Part shown: piece after piece, positions 47,898 to 58,200 of the stretch
Position numbering within the stretch: position 1 is the first letter of the stretch
How the letters are laid out: the number at the start of each line of letters is the position of its first letter
Source: Candidatus Methanoperedens nitratireducens
GTDB lineage: Archaea > Halobacteriota > Methanosarcinia > Methanosarcinales > Methanoperedenaceae
Direction: 5' to 3'
DNA: 60,492 nucleotides
Assembly: GCA_020724545.1 (NCBI GenBank)
Contig: DYGR01000007.1
Span: 21,540-82,031, forward strand
The notes under the pieces: model-generated
Database searches by the model: none
What the model was told of the DNA's origin: nothing
What the model saw: only the letters and a program-made list of their open reading frames with translations
Made by a program: the position numbers and the translations under genes

Positions 47898-47966
47898 TCA
47901 AGCCTGTTGCGCGCGAGCATTACAGTTGCGTGGGGTGCAGAGAGGCCAGTTGCTCCTGTAGTTACC
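47898..47966 (-). pseudogene. DNA methyltransferase relic B
   Basis: The minus strand shares about 37 bases at roughly 73% identity with relic A (ctacaggagcaac... to ...ccacgcaac). One frame reads NYRSNWPLCTPRN before breaking up. It starts 17 bases past the radical SAM stop. Confidence 0.35.
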
Positions 47967-47982
47967 GCTCTAAGAGCTTTCC

Positions 47983-49167
47983 TCATGAACGATCTGGCCA
48001 CCAAGCATCAGGTAATATTTTTATGATATCATTCTCTGGCATAGAAATGATTTTAAAATAATCTGATTTGGGGACTCTTTTTCGCTCTAATGCTGATGAA
48101 TGGAACTTATGGCGATTTCTTATACAAATATTCTGTCGTCTCACATTTTTTCTAAATTTCTTAACATTTGAGTCAGTCCAGCCTTTGATTTCATGAATAT
48201 AATAGTCTTTGGATGTTTGTTCGATGTGACCATTATAATTATCAAATTCTTGAGTTAATGGCCTATTCCTGCAATCTGCTATTTGTACATTCCACTCGAA
48301 ACACTTTTTTCTTTTCAATTCCATCTCTTCAAAAGTATATTCCCAATTATAGATCATAAAAATTGAAATTTCTTTAGATTTATAGCCAGCTTTGCATAAG
48401 ATATTTATCTGCTTTTCAATTTTATTCCAATCCTCGAAGGGGCCATCCCAAGCGATTCTTGGGTTGATAAACCGTACTTTTTTGAGCAATTTGGCGAGTT
48501 TCAAAGTAAGTAATCTGCCATCAAATCCGCTTTGGCATTCTGAATAAACAGGCTTTCCTTTAATTTTTAACTCCGCAAGTTCTTTTAAAATTTTTTCAAT
48601 AAATGGATTAGCCAATAGATTGTTATCATAAAATACAAGTTTGTTCTTTATTACTTCATTTTTGATACTTTCCTTTGGAACAAACTTTGGCTCAATCTCC
48701 CAGACACCACAGAAAGGACAGTGGCGTTTACATCCACGGGATGCATGAATTATCTGGTAGTCTACATCTACAAGACTGTAATCAGGTTGTGATTTTTCAA
48801 ACGCGTCAACAGTTCCTTTAAATGGTATCACATTAAGTTCATTGCATTTTTTTTGAAATTCACTGTTTTCAAAAAATAGTGAAACATATATACCGCCAGC
48901 GTTAATTTGGGTATCTAAAAACTTATTCCTATAAAACTCAACAGTATCCCAAAATTCTTTTTGCCAATATGTAAAGAGGGAAGTTACGTATATCAAATCA
49001 GGGGTAAAATCAACATTTTCTTTTCCATGAACAAGATATGGCTCATCACCTATTGACTTATGATATGATGCAATTTTCAATAAGGGAATTGGAAGAAAAT
49101 CTTTATGATTGATACTCTTGGCAGGAGTTGGAAATTTCGGTTGGACAAGGAGAATTTTTTGATTCAA
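47983..49167 (-). CDS. Radical SAM protein of the DISARM-like operon
   Basis: The 394-aa protein has an N-terminal domain like the B12-binding half of many radical SAM enzymes (QKILLVQPKFPTPAKS; FTPDLIYVTSLFTYWQKEFW) but no obvious cobalamin DxHxxG. The 4Fe-4S motif CKRHCPFC (about 141-148) follows ASRG. Later segments include VFYDNNLLANPFIEKILKEL and ISIFMIYNWEYTFEEME. The C-terminal 70 residues are basic (KKFRKNVRRQNICIRNRHKF), suggesting nucleic-acid contact. Start is TTG with GAGGTG upstream. It ends the operon, nine bases after the 1112-aa gene, where a DNA methylase might be expected. The reaction is unknown. Confidence 0.8.
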   Translation of the reverse strand: MNQKILLVQPKFPTPAKSINHKDFLPIPLLKIASYHKSIGDEPYLVHGKENVDFTPDLIYVTSLFTYWQKEFWDTVEFYRNKFLDTQINAGGIYVSLFFENSEFQKKCNELNVIPFKGTVDAFEKSQPDYSLVDVDYQIIHASRGCKRHCPFCGVWEIEPKFVPKESIKNEVIKNKLVFYDNNLLANPFIEKILKELAELKIKGKPVYSECQSGFDGRLLTLKLAKLLKKVRFINPRIAWDGPFEDWNKIEKQINILCKAGYKSKEISIFMIYNWEYTFEEMELKRKKCFEWNVQIADCRNRPLTQEFDNYNGHIEQTSKDYYIHEIKGWTDSNVKKFRKNVRRQNICIRNRHKFHSSALERKRVPKSDYFKIISMPENDIIKILPDAWWPDRS

Positions 49168-49176
49168 GGTCTCACC

Positions 49177-52100
49177 TCATGTGTTAGAAATGCTCGACTC
49201 AGCTCCTCCCACTTTAACAATTTTGCATTTTTTCATCTTCGGCTCAATAGCATTGTCCATATCATTCAAAGGATCACCTCTACCGTTAGCGACCCTTTGT
49301 ATGGATCGTCCAACTTGCTTAAGAAAATTATGAATGCCTGCCCCTTTTTCGTTAATTAGTTGATAGTTTTCTATAATTTCATAGTGTCCAATAAGGCGTC
49401 CTATAGCCAACAGATTTATTTCATTAATGAAATGATAATGCTTTTGTTCATGTATCGTTTTCTTGCAAATTTGTTTGAAAGAATTTAACGTATAATTTTT
49501 TAAACCGAACTCTACCGATAAATTGTATAATTTTTCCTGAGTTAATGTTCGATTTCCATCGTTAAATATATCAATTAACCTTTCAGGTTTTATTATTTCA
49601 TGCCATATACTATTATTCAAAAAATTTTGTACATTTTGAACATCTTGTATGGAACGTTCACTTAACAATATGCGAGTCAAATTGAATAGATTCTCTTTCT
49701 GCGTGGTAGATAACCAATCTAAATTTTTTATTTTAGTTTCATCGTAGCCTTTTCTTATGTCTAAAGATTTTAGTGCTGTATAAAAACTTTTTAGAGCTGT
49801 TAACGGTTCAAGAATGTCTTCTAAAGACATTTCATCCTCACTAATTATAGTCCTCAGCAAATAATTCTCTATGCTTTCACGTTCATCAGTTTGAATGTAA
49901 ATTATTGTGTCTTCTTCAGAAAGCTCTTCTATAGGTGATAAAATATATGCCCCACTTATTTTTTTCCTGATTAACATGCCTAATGGGAATGAAATTGTTT
50001 CTCTCGCACCTGTTTCAAATTCAACATAAAATTCTATTTGTTCTTTAGACAGCTTATGTTTAAATGGAGTGGTTGATGAACTCTTCAATGATTTTTTTTG
50101 TATTTGAGTCCAGATATCTTTTAGCGTCCTGATCTCCTCGCGTTCATCTTTATCTGTATTGGAATCATCCAAAAGTTCTTGTCGAATTGTGGTATCTATT
50201 GGTGTATCTACTTCGTGTCCCTCCTCTTGAATGTCATCTAAACTGGGCTTAGGAGGTAAATTAAATCGACGGATATTCTTTGTATGGTCTAATGAGAATA
50301 GCAAATCTCTTCTTGAGATACGGGTTTGATTTTCAAAAAGTAGATCGTTATACAATTTTATTTGCCTCAATAATTTTTTAAAATTCATTCCAGGATATGC
50401 AGAAAAAACTATATTTTTAAACGGGAGTAGCAGGGCATCATATCCATGCGATATTAAAATGTCCTCCTCAGATATTGTATGGAATGGAATCGGGCCAGGA
50501 ATTAATAATTCACTATTTTGTATCAATTCATGTGGAAGATTTTGCATCTTTGAAAGCTCGGTATATATAATTTGTATATTTCTTTCAACAATTTTCTTAT
50601 TAATTTTATCACTTCTGTTCTCAACTTCAACTTTCAGGATTGAATTTTTTAGTTTTCTTTCAAATGAAATGTTTAAGAGTTTATATTCGTTAAATGAACC
50701 ATCATCTCTGATGATTGCTTTGTAAAACACAGGTCCTTTGAAATATTTTCTAGAGATGGTTGAACTTTGTTGGCTGAACTCTAAGTATTCAGTGGGTATA
50801 TTTATTTCTACAGTTATCTCAAAGTGCTTACTTTCCTTGGTGGCAGAAACCTTGACTTTCGAATTGTTACATAAAAATAATTTTTTAATTTTTTTAATAT
50901 CTACCTCTTGTATAGACTTATCTTTCCAGATCATTTCCTTCAATTTTTCGCTATTATGCGACTCTTTCTTGATATAAAGTGTGTTTTCTTTGTTTAATAT
51001 ATACGGCAATTTTAGAGATTTAATTATGTCAGCTATTGATTTGATTAAATAATAAAATGAGTCTGCCAATGATGTTTGTGTTCCAAAGTATGGAAAAAGA
51101 TTAGCAATAACAATGGAGGTCGCAGATGTTTTGTCAGGTTCAATTACCGATGCTTGATTTGTAATTTTTTCAATTAAAAAAGCCTGCAATAGCGTTTTTT
51201 TAGTGACTGCCGAGTTCGTGTATAGATCCATTAATTCATAAGATAAATCTCTGCATCTTTCTAAATCAGAGCATAAACCCGCGAATTCTCTTACGGCATG
51301 ACCGATTTCACCTGCACTAATCGAAACTGATTCATTTATGGGAAGATAAATCCAAGATTTATTTTCTCTTAAAAGTGTCCTTCTTTTTATTTCAGATGGA
51401 CAAAGAAATGTATCTATTATTGGTGGGAATCTAAGGATATTTTCTTCTAGCTTATCAAGGCTCTCATATTTGAGGTGCTCTTGAATTTCTTTAATTCGTT
51501 CGTCAAAAGGCCAATCCCAATATTCAATATCCTTTACAGAGGGATTTTTATGATTTATGTTTGATGTGGGTAAAATTATCTTGAAATTCAAAAAAAGGTA
51601 ATCGGGATAATAAACATCCCATAATTTTCCTTCTAAAGAGAGAGGAAGAGCGTTAGAAGGGGGTTTTTCAAAGCTGTTTCGAGATTCTATACAAAACCTT
51701 TTACCGAAGTGCAATACATTTACATTACTGTTATCTTTAAATCCTGTCAAGAATGTAGATAACCCCTTCAGATATGGCCACGAAAAATGCAATACAAGTT
51801 TTATATCCGTCTTCTTAGTTTTATTAATTAGTTCTATTATATTTTCAAAACTGTATTTCCTCTCATTTATTGAATCATAAATGATTAACATTGGGTTGAA
51901 ATTGTTTAGTATATAAGCTTCATTTTCGAATTTTATAGCTTTTTCACCTATTATTCCAGCAGGAGGGATGTCTTCAATAGGCATTGAAACTATTTTAGGG
52001 ATTTTTTGAAAAGTACCGTTTGTCAATCTATCTTTGGCGTATTTATCATAATCATCTCTGTATTTTAATTTACCATGTTTTGGGCGAGTTGTAATATCTA

Positions 52101-52515
52101 GCTTGATTAGTACATTAGCTTCTTCATCAATCTCTCCTTTACACCAGAGCATATCAGAATAAAAATAAAATGAGCTTGTAGCACCCGAATTCATTTTCTT
52201 TTTGTACAACAAAGAAAAATAGATTTCTTTATTTTTTTCAAAACTCTCCTTAAATATCGTTTTTGGTAACCCGATAAGCACATCCTGTTTTTTTTGAAAA
52301 GCAAATAGACATGAAATAATTGGTGCTAAATTTAACGGACCCTGTGAAAATATTATGGTAACTTTTTTATCTAATACTGAATCAAGTATGCTAAGAGATA
52401 TAGGAGACAGTCTGTTGTTATTTTTCTTGATTATGATTTCTTGACCCGTTTCAGAAATATATTCCAGTGAGTCCAACATTTCAGATTCTTTTTCTGAATA
52501 GGAAGCCTGTGTCAT
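49177..52515 (-). CDS. 1112-aa protein of the DISARM-like operon (possibly DrmE-like)
   Basis: No catalytic motif is certain. The N-terminal half resembles a degenerate helicase or P-loop core: KKVTIIFSQGPLNLAPIISCLFAFQKKQDVLIGLPKT has no GKT, and NPMLIIYDSINERKYSFENI is where a DExx box might be. The central part is beta-rich (about 530-700), followed by an acidic linker (SLDDIQEEGHEVDTPID...) near 800 and an all-helical C-terminal 250 residues. It overlaps the phospholipase gene by four bases. Class 2 DISARM systems have a DrmE of unknown fold at similar size; equivalence is inferred from context only. Confidence 0.6.
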   Translation of the reverse strand: MTQASYSEKESEMLDSLEYISETGQEIIIKKNNNRLSPISLSILDSVLDKKVTIIFSQGPLNLAPIISCLFAFQKKQDVLIGLPKTIFKESFEKNKEIYFSLLYKKKMNSGATSSFYFYSDMLWCKGEIDEEANVLIKLDITTRPKHGKLKYRDDYDKYAKDRLTNGTFQKIPKIVSMPIEDIPPAGIIGEKAIKFENEAYILNNFNPMLIIYDSINERKYSFENIIELINKTKKTDIKLVLHFSWPYLKGLSTFLTGFKDNSNVNVLHFGKRFCIESRNSFEKPPSNALPLSLEGKLWDVYYPDYLFLNFKIILPTSNINHKNPSVKDIEYWDWPFDERIKEIQEHLKYESLDKLEENILRFPPIIDTFLCPSEIKRRTLLRENKSWIYLPINESVSISAGEIGHAVREFAGLCSDLERCRDLSYELMDLYTNSAVTKKTLLQAFLIEKITNQASVIEPDKTSATSIVIANLFPYFGTQTSLADSFYYLIKSIADIIKSLKLPYILNKENTLYIKKESHNSEKLKEMIWKDKSIQEVDIKKIKKLFLCNNSKVKVSATKESKHFEITVEINIPTEYLEFSQQSSTISRKYFKGPVFYKAIIRDDGSFNEYKLLNISFERKLKNSILKVEVENRSDKINKKIVERNIQIIYTELSKMQNLPHELIQNSELLIPGPIPFHTISEEDILISHGYDALLLPFKNIVFSAYPGMNFKKLLRQIKLYNDLLFENQTRISRRDLLFSLDHTKNIRRFNLPPKPSLDDIQEEGHEVDTPIDTTIRQELLDDSNTDKDEREEIRTLKDIWTQIQKKSLKSSSTTPFKHKLSKEQIEFYVEFETGARETISFPLGMLIRKKISGAYILSPIEELSEEDTIIYIQTDERESIENYLLRTIISEDEMSLEDILEPLTALKSFYTALKSLDIRKGYDETKIKNLDWLSTTQKENLFNLTRILLSERSIQDVQNVQNFLNNSIWHEIIKPERLIDIFNDGNRTLTQEKLYNLSVEFGLKNYTLNSFKQICKKTIHEQKHYHFINEINLLAIGRLIGHYEIIENYQLINEKGAGIHNFLKQVGRSIQRVANGRGDPLNDMDNAIEPKMKKCKIVKVGGAESSISNT

Positions 52516-53318
52516 TTCCAGATTCTCCCATGAGAAAACATCATATCAAAGGCTTCACAAATTCCAAAGACAGCAGAACCAGATATCAGACATCCTACTT
52601 CAAAATTTGCGACAAGACTATTTCTGCGTAACTCAGCGCTCCCAACATATGCCATAGTATTATCAGCAATTAAAAGTTTAGCATGGGTACTAGATAGTAT
52701 ATTCCCTTGATCTGACAATAAATGATAATCAGCTATAATCAGTTTTTCTTCTCTGTCTAAATCTCTGGCAATATCTACAATCCAATGAATTTCCTCCCCG
52801 CGCCCTTGAAACAATTCTCGTGAAAGTAGTCTAATTTCCACGTTTCTCTCCAATGCATCGATTATAAGTTCTCTCAGTTCAGGAAAAGAATCTTCACATA
52901 ACACATTTTTTTGAATAAATGGTGAGCAAATTCTAAGAATCCTTCTGGCTGAAGTTATTATTTCATGGAAACAATCTATACTATCAATCTGTTCATTCCT
53001 CTCTTCGATGCCTCCAAGGCTTAATTTTTTAAATCGTGGTCGTGAGATAACAATAGAAATCTTTTCATCCAGATTATTAAATAAAAAGGGTTTTGATAAG
53101 TTTACAATAGATTCGTCCCATGGTATCTTTTTATCAACAATTTGGAGATTCCCTGCTTTCAATGCATTATTTATTCCATTTCGTAATTCTGCTTCAGTGG
53201 TAGGGATAGAACTCTTATAATTGCGAAGAAGTTCTTTGATACTGCAAACTTTATTATCAATTAAATATTTTTGTATATATTTTTGAATGATAATCTCAAC
53301 GTTTGGATTAATCTTCAT
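52512..53318 (-). CDS. drmC: DrmC-like phospholipase D-family protein
   Basis: The 268-aa protein has one HKD motif, STHAKLLIADNTMAYVGSAEL (HxKx4D, about 218-238). Single-HKD proteins act as dimers. The N-terminal 90 residues are helical and could be a winged-helix region. In DISARM the PLD-family member is DrmC, dispensable in the system described in Bacillus. It overlaps both neighbours by four bases (drmB before, the 1112-aa gene after). Confidence 0.82.
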   Translation of the reverse strand: MKINPNVEIIIQKYIQKYLIDNKVCSIKELLRNYKSSIPTTEAELRNGINNALKAGNLQIVDKKIPWDESIVNLSKPFLFNNLDEKISIVISRPRFKKLSLGGIEERNEQIDSIDCFHEIITSARRILRICSPFIQKNVLCEDSFPELRELIIDALERNVEIRLLSRELFQGRGEEIHWIVDIARDLDREEKLIIADYHLLSDQGNILSSTHAKLLIADNTMAYVGSAELRRNSLVANFEVGCLISGSAVFGICEAFDMMFSHGRIWK

Positions 53319-55243
53319 GCAAGATACCCTTTCACAAATCTATCTGATCCCCCTACAAGTGTTGACCTATCAATATCTTGGTTGAAATTGCAGCAAACAA
53401 ATTCGGGAACGTAACTGCAAGCATTGCATGCTCCTCTCTCATCAATCATGCACGCTGGGTCTTGGGGACAATCAATAGCCAGTTCTTTCATTCTACTAAA
53501 CCAGTCTTCCAGATGATAGTCATAAGTATATTCAAGACCACCAATATTAATACTATTTGTAGAATAAATAAAAATAGAGGCAACGTTAGGATAAATAATT
53601 TCAGAAATACTCTGGATATCAAGACCTGTATCTATTGTCGATTGCTGAATAAGCATATGTGAGTATGTATGCAGCAACGTTTTCACTGCTTTTTTACAAT
53701 TCTCGTCCTTTGAAATAACATGCCTGTAATGTGTTTTGACTCTTGTCCCCTCTGGCGGCAAGATATCTATAGTTGGTTTTACTTGATTTTCATTTTCATG
53801 TAGCCAGTTGAGAACTTTTCCACAATCTAACTTAAAAAGTATGCCCTCTGTAAAAAAATTTCTTACAAAAACAGTTGGTTTTTTGTTATCAGTTTTTCCT
53901 GTTTCTATTGGTCTAAACAATGCAGGATCTCTTCTTGTGGAACCTTCAATTATTCCCAAGAGTACCTGAACCATTGTGATATTTGGATAATGAATGATCT
54001 TTCCTAATCCAAATTCTTCGAGGCATTTTTCATAATCTGTTGTAAGACTTCTTGGTCTTTCCTTTTTATCGCGGTTTGTTGAGCAAAGAAGATTGATACC
54101 CTGTAAATCATTTTCATCAAAATCGATATCGTTTACAGAGTTTAATGATTTTTCAATAAAATCTATTCCATATCTCTCTTGTGTCCTGCTCCTTTCGGCA
54201 CCATCCTGAATTGAAGTTTTAGCGTTTTTCAGAATCCGCTTTATGATTTTTAAAAACTGATTTTGGCTATATTGTGACCTGTCAGGTATTTTTATCCCAA
54301 GATCATCAAAAACATCCTCTATGATCCCATTTACTTTAGGTAGCTTCCAGAAATTTTCTTCTTTTAAGAGGGAGTTTTTAAACTCAGGAAGATATAGTTT
54401 AGATTCTTCCATTTCATATCCAAAAAAATGATTGAAAGCCTCTGATAACAGTTTTCCTTGAGTAGTTTTCCTTCCAGATTTATCAAGTTCATCATCCTGT
54501 GGAATATCAGGAATAGAAATAACAAGAGGATGAATTATTGCATTTGCTCTTGCAGGAACTCCTCTAAATCTGTTTTTTCCACTTTTTGATAAACGCTCAC
54601 CTGTTTTGTGTATCGTATGATCACACTCATAAAAGTATAATCCCTCCTCATTCCCACATTTTTTGCATTTTACTTTATAGGAACCTATGTCATCTTTTCC
54701 TCTCGTCCACTGCAATTTAGCTAGACTTTTTTTCTCTCCACATTTTTTGCAGTCATGAAAAATATTTGTCATATAATGTAGTGGAAGGAGCCTGCCGCAT
54801 TCGTCACAGAAATTAACAAATGTAAACTGTTCCCAAGTGTCTGTATCCTTATGACCACATTTTCTTCCCTCATTAATTATAAAATATTGGTTACAATTGT
54901 CTTTTGTGCATAAAGCCGTGGGAGGGTAAACTTCGAACCTTCCGCAAGCTCCCTCCTCTTCATCATCTATGAGCTTGATGGCATCGATTTTTATATCATC
55001 AGGATTTATTTCATGGAAATCCCCACCATCTTTTTTTCTTGATGCAATTTTACGATTGATTATTCTGCTTAACATGGGTCTGTACTTTTCAGCATTAAAC
55101 TCGCTATTTTTATTTATGTCAGAATAATTCGATTGTATTCTGAAACTCAGATATCTATTAAATTTCCGTGAAAAAAATTGGTCTTTATGCCCCTGAAAGA
55201 AACAACTGTTCTCAGTAATTGAGTGACTAAAATCGTCCTTCAT
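53315..55243 (-). CDS. drmB: DrmB-like protein with DUF1998
   Basis: The 642-aa protein has an N-terminal zinc-binding region with several CxxC pairs (CTKDNC, CGHKD, CDECGRLLP, CKKCGEKK, CKKCGNEEG, about 110-210) and a C-terminal DUF1998 domain (about 510-640) with LLHTYSHMLIQQSTIDTGLDIQSISE and CPQDPACMIDERGACNACSYVPEFVCCN. DUF1998 proteins pair with helicases; DrmA and DrmB load together on DNA in DISARM. It follows the helicase by two bases. Confidence 0.87.
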   Translation of the reverse strand: MKDDFSHSITENSCFFQGHKDQFFSRKFNRYLSFRIQSNYSDINKNSEFNAEKYRPMLSRIINRKIASRKKDGGDFHEINPDDIKIDAIKLIDDEEEGACGRFEVYPPTALCTKDNCNQYFIINEGRKCGHKDTDTWEQFTFVNFCDECGRLLPLHYMTNIFHDCKKCGEKKSLAKLQWTRGKDDIGSYKVKCKKCGNEEGLYFYECDHTIHKTGERLSKSGKNRFRGVPARANAIIHPLVISIPDIPQDDELDKSGRKTTQGKLLSEAFNHFFGYEMEESKLYLPEFKNSLLKEENFWKLPKVNGIIEDVFDDLGIKIPDRSQYSQNQFLKIIKRILKNAKTSIQDGAERSRTQERYGIDFIEKSLNSVNDIDFDENDLQGINLLCSTNRDKKERPRSLTTDYEKCLEEFGLGKIIHYPNITMVQVLLGIIEGSTRRDPALFRPIETGKTDNKKPTVFVRNFFTEGILFKLDCGKVLNWLHENENQVKPTIDILPPEGTRVKTHYRHVISKDENCKKAVKTLLHTYSHMLIQQSTIDTGLDIQSISEIIYPNVASIFIYSTNSINIGGLEYTYDYHLEDWFSRMKELAIDCPQDPACMIDERGACNACSYVPEFVCCNFNQDIDRSTLVGGSDRFVKGYLA

Positions 55244-55245
55244 GG

Positions 55246-58200
55246 TTATTTCTCCTTTTGTTTTAGTATTCTCTCATCTTCGGATCTTACATCAAGCACA
55301 AGTTGTTTTTGTATACCGCGCATACCCGATTGATTACGGAAGAAAGGCTCACCTGATTTGGTCAGGATATTTGGAAAGAATTCCTTTTCTTTAGCACTAC
55401 CATTTGTAATCTGGTTAATTCTTTTTTCAACTTCACTATTAATGTCTATGTCAAGTCCGCTTTTGCCGTATGTTTTTTTAATGAACTCAACTAATTCTTC
55501 TTTGTCCTTTAATGTTAATTCATTGATGTGGCTTTTAAGGTAACAGGGCTTTCCTTTTTTATTTGATAGATAATTTATAATACCCGCACAGAACATTGAA
55601 TTTATTGTTTGCTGCAAGCCCAGCCATGAAGAGCGGTTTATTGGGATTGGTCGTACTTCATGGTCGAGAGAATTGTGGTACCTAACAAAGTTTCGATAAA
55701 AACTGTCATCACGTACACGGTTTGGATAAAACCATAAAAGCACAATGCCAAGATTCTTCCTGCCCACTCGCGAAAGAGCCTGAATATATTCCGAAGTAGA
55801 ATATGGTAAACCCTGGAAAATCATGAAGTTTAGCTCGTTCAAGTCCACACCATGGGACACAACAGATGTTGCATAAATAGGTTCCAATGTTAAACCATCA
55901 TGATCCACAACACTAGAGTCATAATTTTTGATAAATTCTCTTACTTTATCAATTGTCTCTTTAAGTTCATCAAGGCTACTATCACCCGTTAAAACCTTAC
56001 CTTGGATATCAGATCCATTGAATTTATCTCTTAACCTATCGCCAACAACAGCGTCCTTTAAACGTCCCATATCATATGCATCTTGTTTTTTGATGTGATA
56101 TGTTAATGGAATAAGATACTGCTCTATAAGTTCCTGTGCTTCAGAAGGATTTTTCAGGTCGTATTTTCCGCAGAAACCATTTGGATCTGAGTTTAGAGCT
56201 TTTTGAGAATTGATGATAAATTCTGCAAAGTGAAGCAATGTTCTGAGCGAGGCATAATGATTGTCTCTTAAGTTTGGCTTTAAACCATAGATAATACGTT
56301 TCGGACCTTCATATTTCTCAAAGAAAAAATCATTTGGACTACCAGCACCTTCAGGACAGTGGCCTGGAATTACAAAATATTTTTTCATGTAAAGTTCTTC
56401 AATCTGTTTTTTTGTTCCATTTAGAGTTGCGCTCATGGCTATGTGTTTTAACCCACGGTCAGAGGAGTCTTCTACTATTGCTTCAATTAGCCCCTCAAAA
56501 TGGGCTGAGATTGTTCCAAAGCCCTCTCTGAGTAAGTGCATTTCATCCTGAATTGAAAGCATTGGCCCACTAGAATTCTTCTTATGCTCACCAACATTTT
56601 CACATTTAAAATCTTCATCGTCTTTATCTTCACATACATCGCCAGAAGGGATGAAACCGTGTTCGTCATGACAGATACTCCCATTCCCTCCAAGAAGGTT
56701 GCGAACCCTGCGCTGTTGAGATAATCCTGCCCACTTATCAACTGTGGATACAACTACCGTGGGTCTCCAGCGGAAAACTTCTCTATCGCTCTGATAAATG
56801 TAATATTCACCTCCACATTTGTCACATTTATGAATAATTCGCCTGCCTTTTTGATCATCAATAAGGCGTATGCTTCCCTTTGAGTTAGAAGGACATAAGG
56901 GGCACTTAGATATGATTTTCGATAGAGGCGAAGTTAATTTTCCGTTTTCATAGAGCCTATTTTTGACCTTCATGTACAAATCAGGAAAATCATCATCTCT
57001 ACTTCCAACATAATACCCAAGGGAAAAAGGAGACCCTGGAAAGATTTCAAGATGTTCATTTCTAACCGATTCAGCGTGAATTATAACACTGGAAATTCTC
57101 TCAAGCTGCTGAATGGACAGCATTCTCAACGGAAATTTAACTATTGCACTTACCCCATCTTTCTTTCCGGTGATTCGCTCATAAAATGATGTGAAGATAA
57201 CTAATGCAAAGTAAGCCTCTGATTTTCCACCACCTGTATCGACATGAAGAACATCTACAACATCCAAGTTCTTCTTCTCTACAACTGATTCGATACTTGA
57301 TAGGAAAAAGGCGATCTGAAAAAGCCTCCAACCTGCATCTGGACGAGAAATATCTTGATTCTGATAATAATTTTTAAATGTTTCGTTTGTTTTAAGAAAT
57401 GCCTCTTTGATATCTAGATTTGATTTAATAAGATTTAACCCCTTTTCAACTCGATTTATTAAATTCTCAAAATGGGTTTTATGTTCAATACGCTCTCCCC
57501 AAGTATTTTCCCTATCATTCACTCTCGGTTGAAATTCATTCTCTGAAACATTAACAGGTATATTATTTTTGTAAGTTTCAAAATATTGTTTCATTTCACT
57601 AACAAATCCATCGAGTGAAGAAATGGCATCCTGTGGAGACACTAAATTGGAAAAAGTTAAATTTAAATGAGGGATACTTTCTTTTGGTCTAATATTTTTC
57701 TGTTCAAATCTTCCAAAATGTCTAGTTACAAACTTTTCTCTACCTCTTACCCATTTAGTTTGACAATTAACAGTTCGAAAATCATAGTAATATCTTTGTT
57801 TATGACCTTCATACAAATATTCATCACAGAATTCTTTAATTGTTAAATTACCAAGATCAACTTCGAGTTTACAATCGAAAAGTGTTCTTTCGAACCCATC
57901 AAATTGGTCGGCTTCTCTACTCTCATTCTCAAAATTAAAGGAAATTAATACATCCTTGTCATTAAAATCGGTCACTTTAGTATAAATTTTTGCTTTCCAC
58001 AGATTATCTGGAATTTGTTTCAAATTTATAGGATCATTATTTGCGGTTTCTTTTACTTGAGAGAAATCTACATAAAATTCTGAATTGAGAGGAATATTGC
58101 ATACTTGACTAAAACTCAGACGCTTCCACTGATGTTTTTTCTCATTTTCTGAATCAGATTTTTTGTTGTTCTGAAACGTGGAAGCTTCTGTAATACTCTC

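Noticed and set aside
47801-48004. A 67-aa minus-strand ORF over relic B
   Set aside because: It runs into the radical SAM gene, has no ribosome-binding site, and the methylase-like residues are in another frame.
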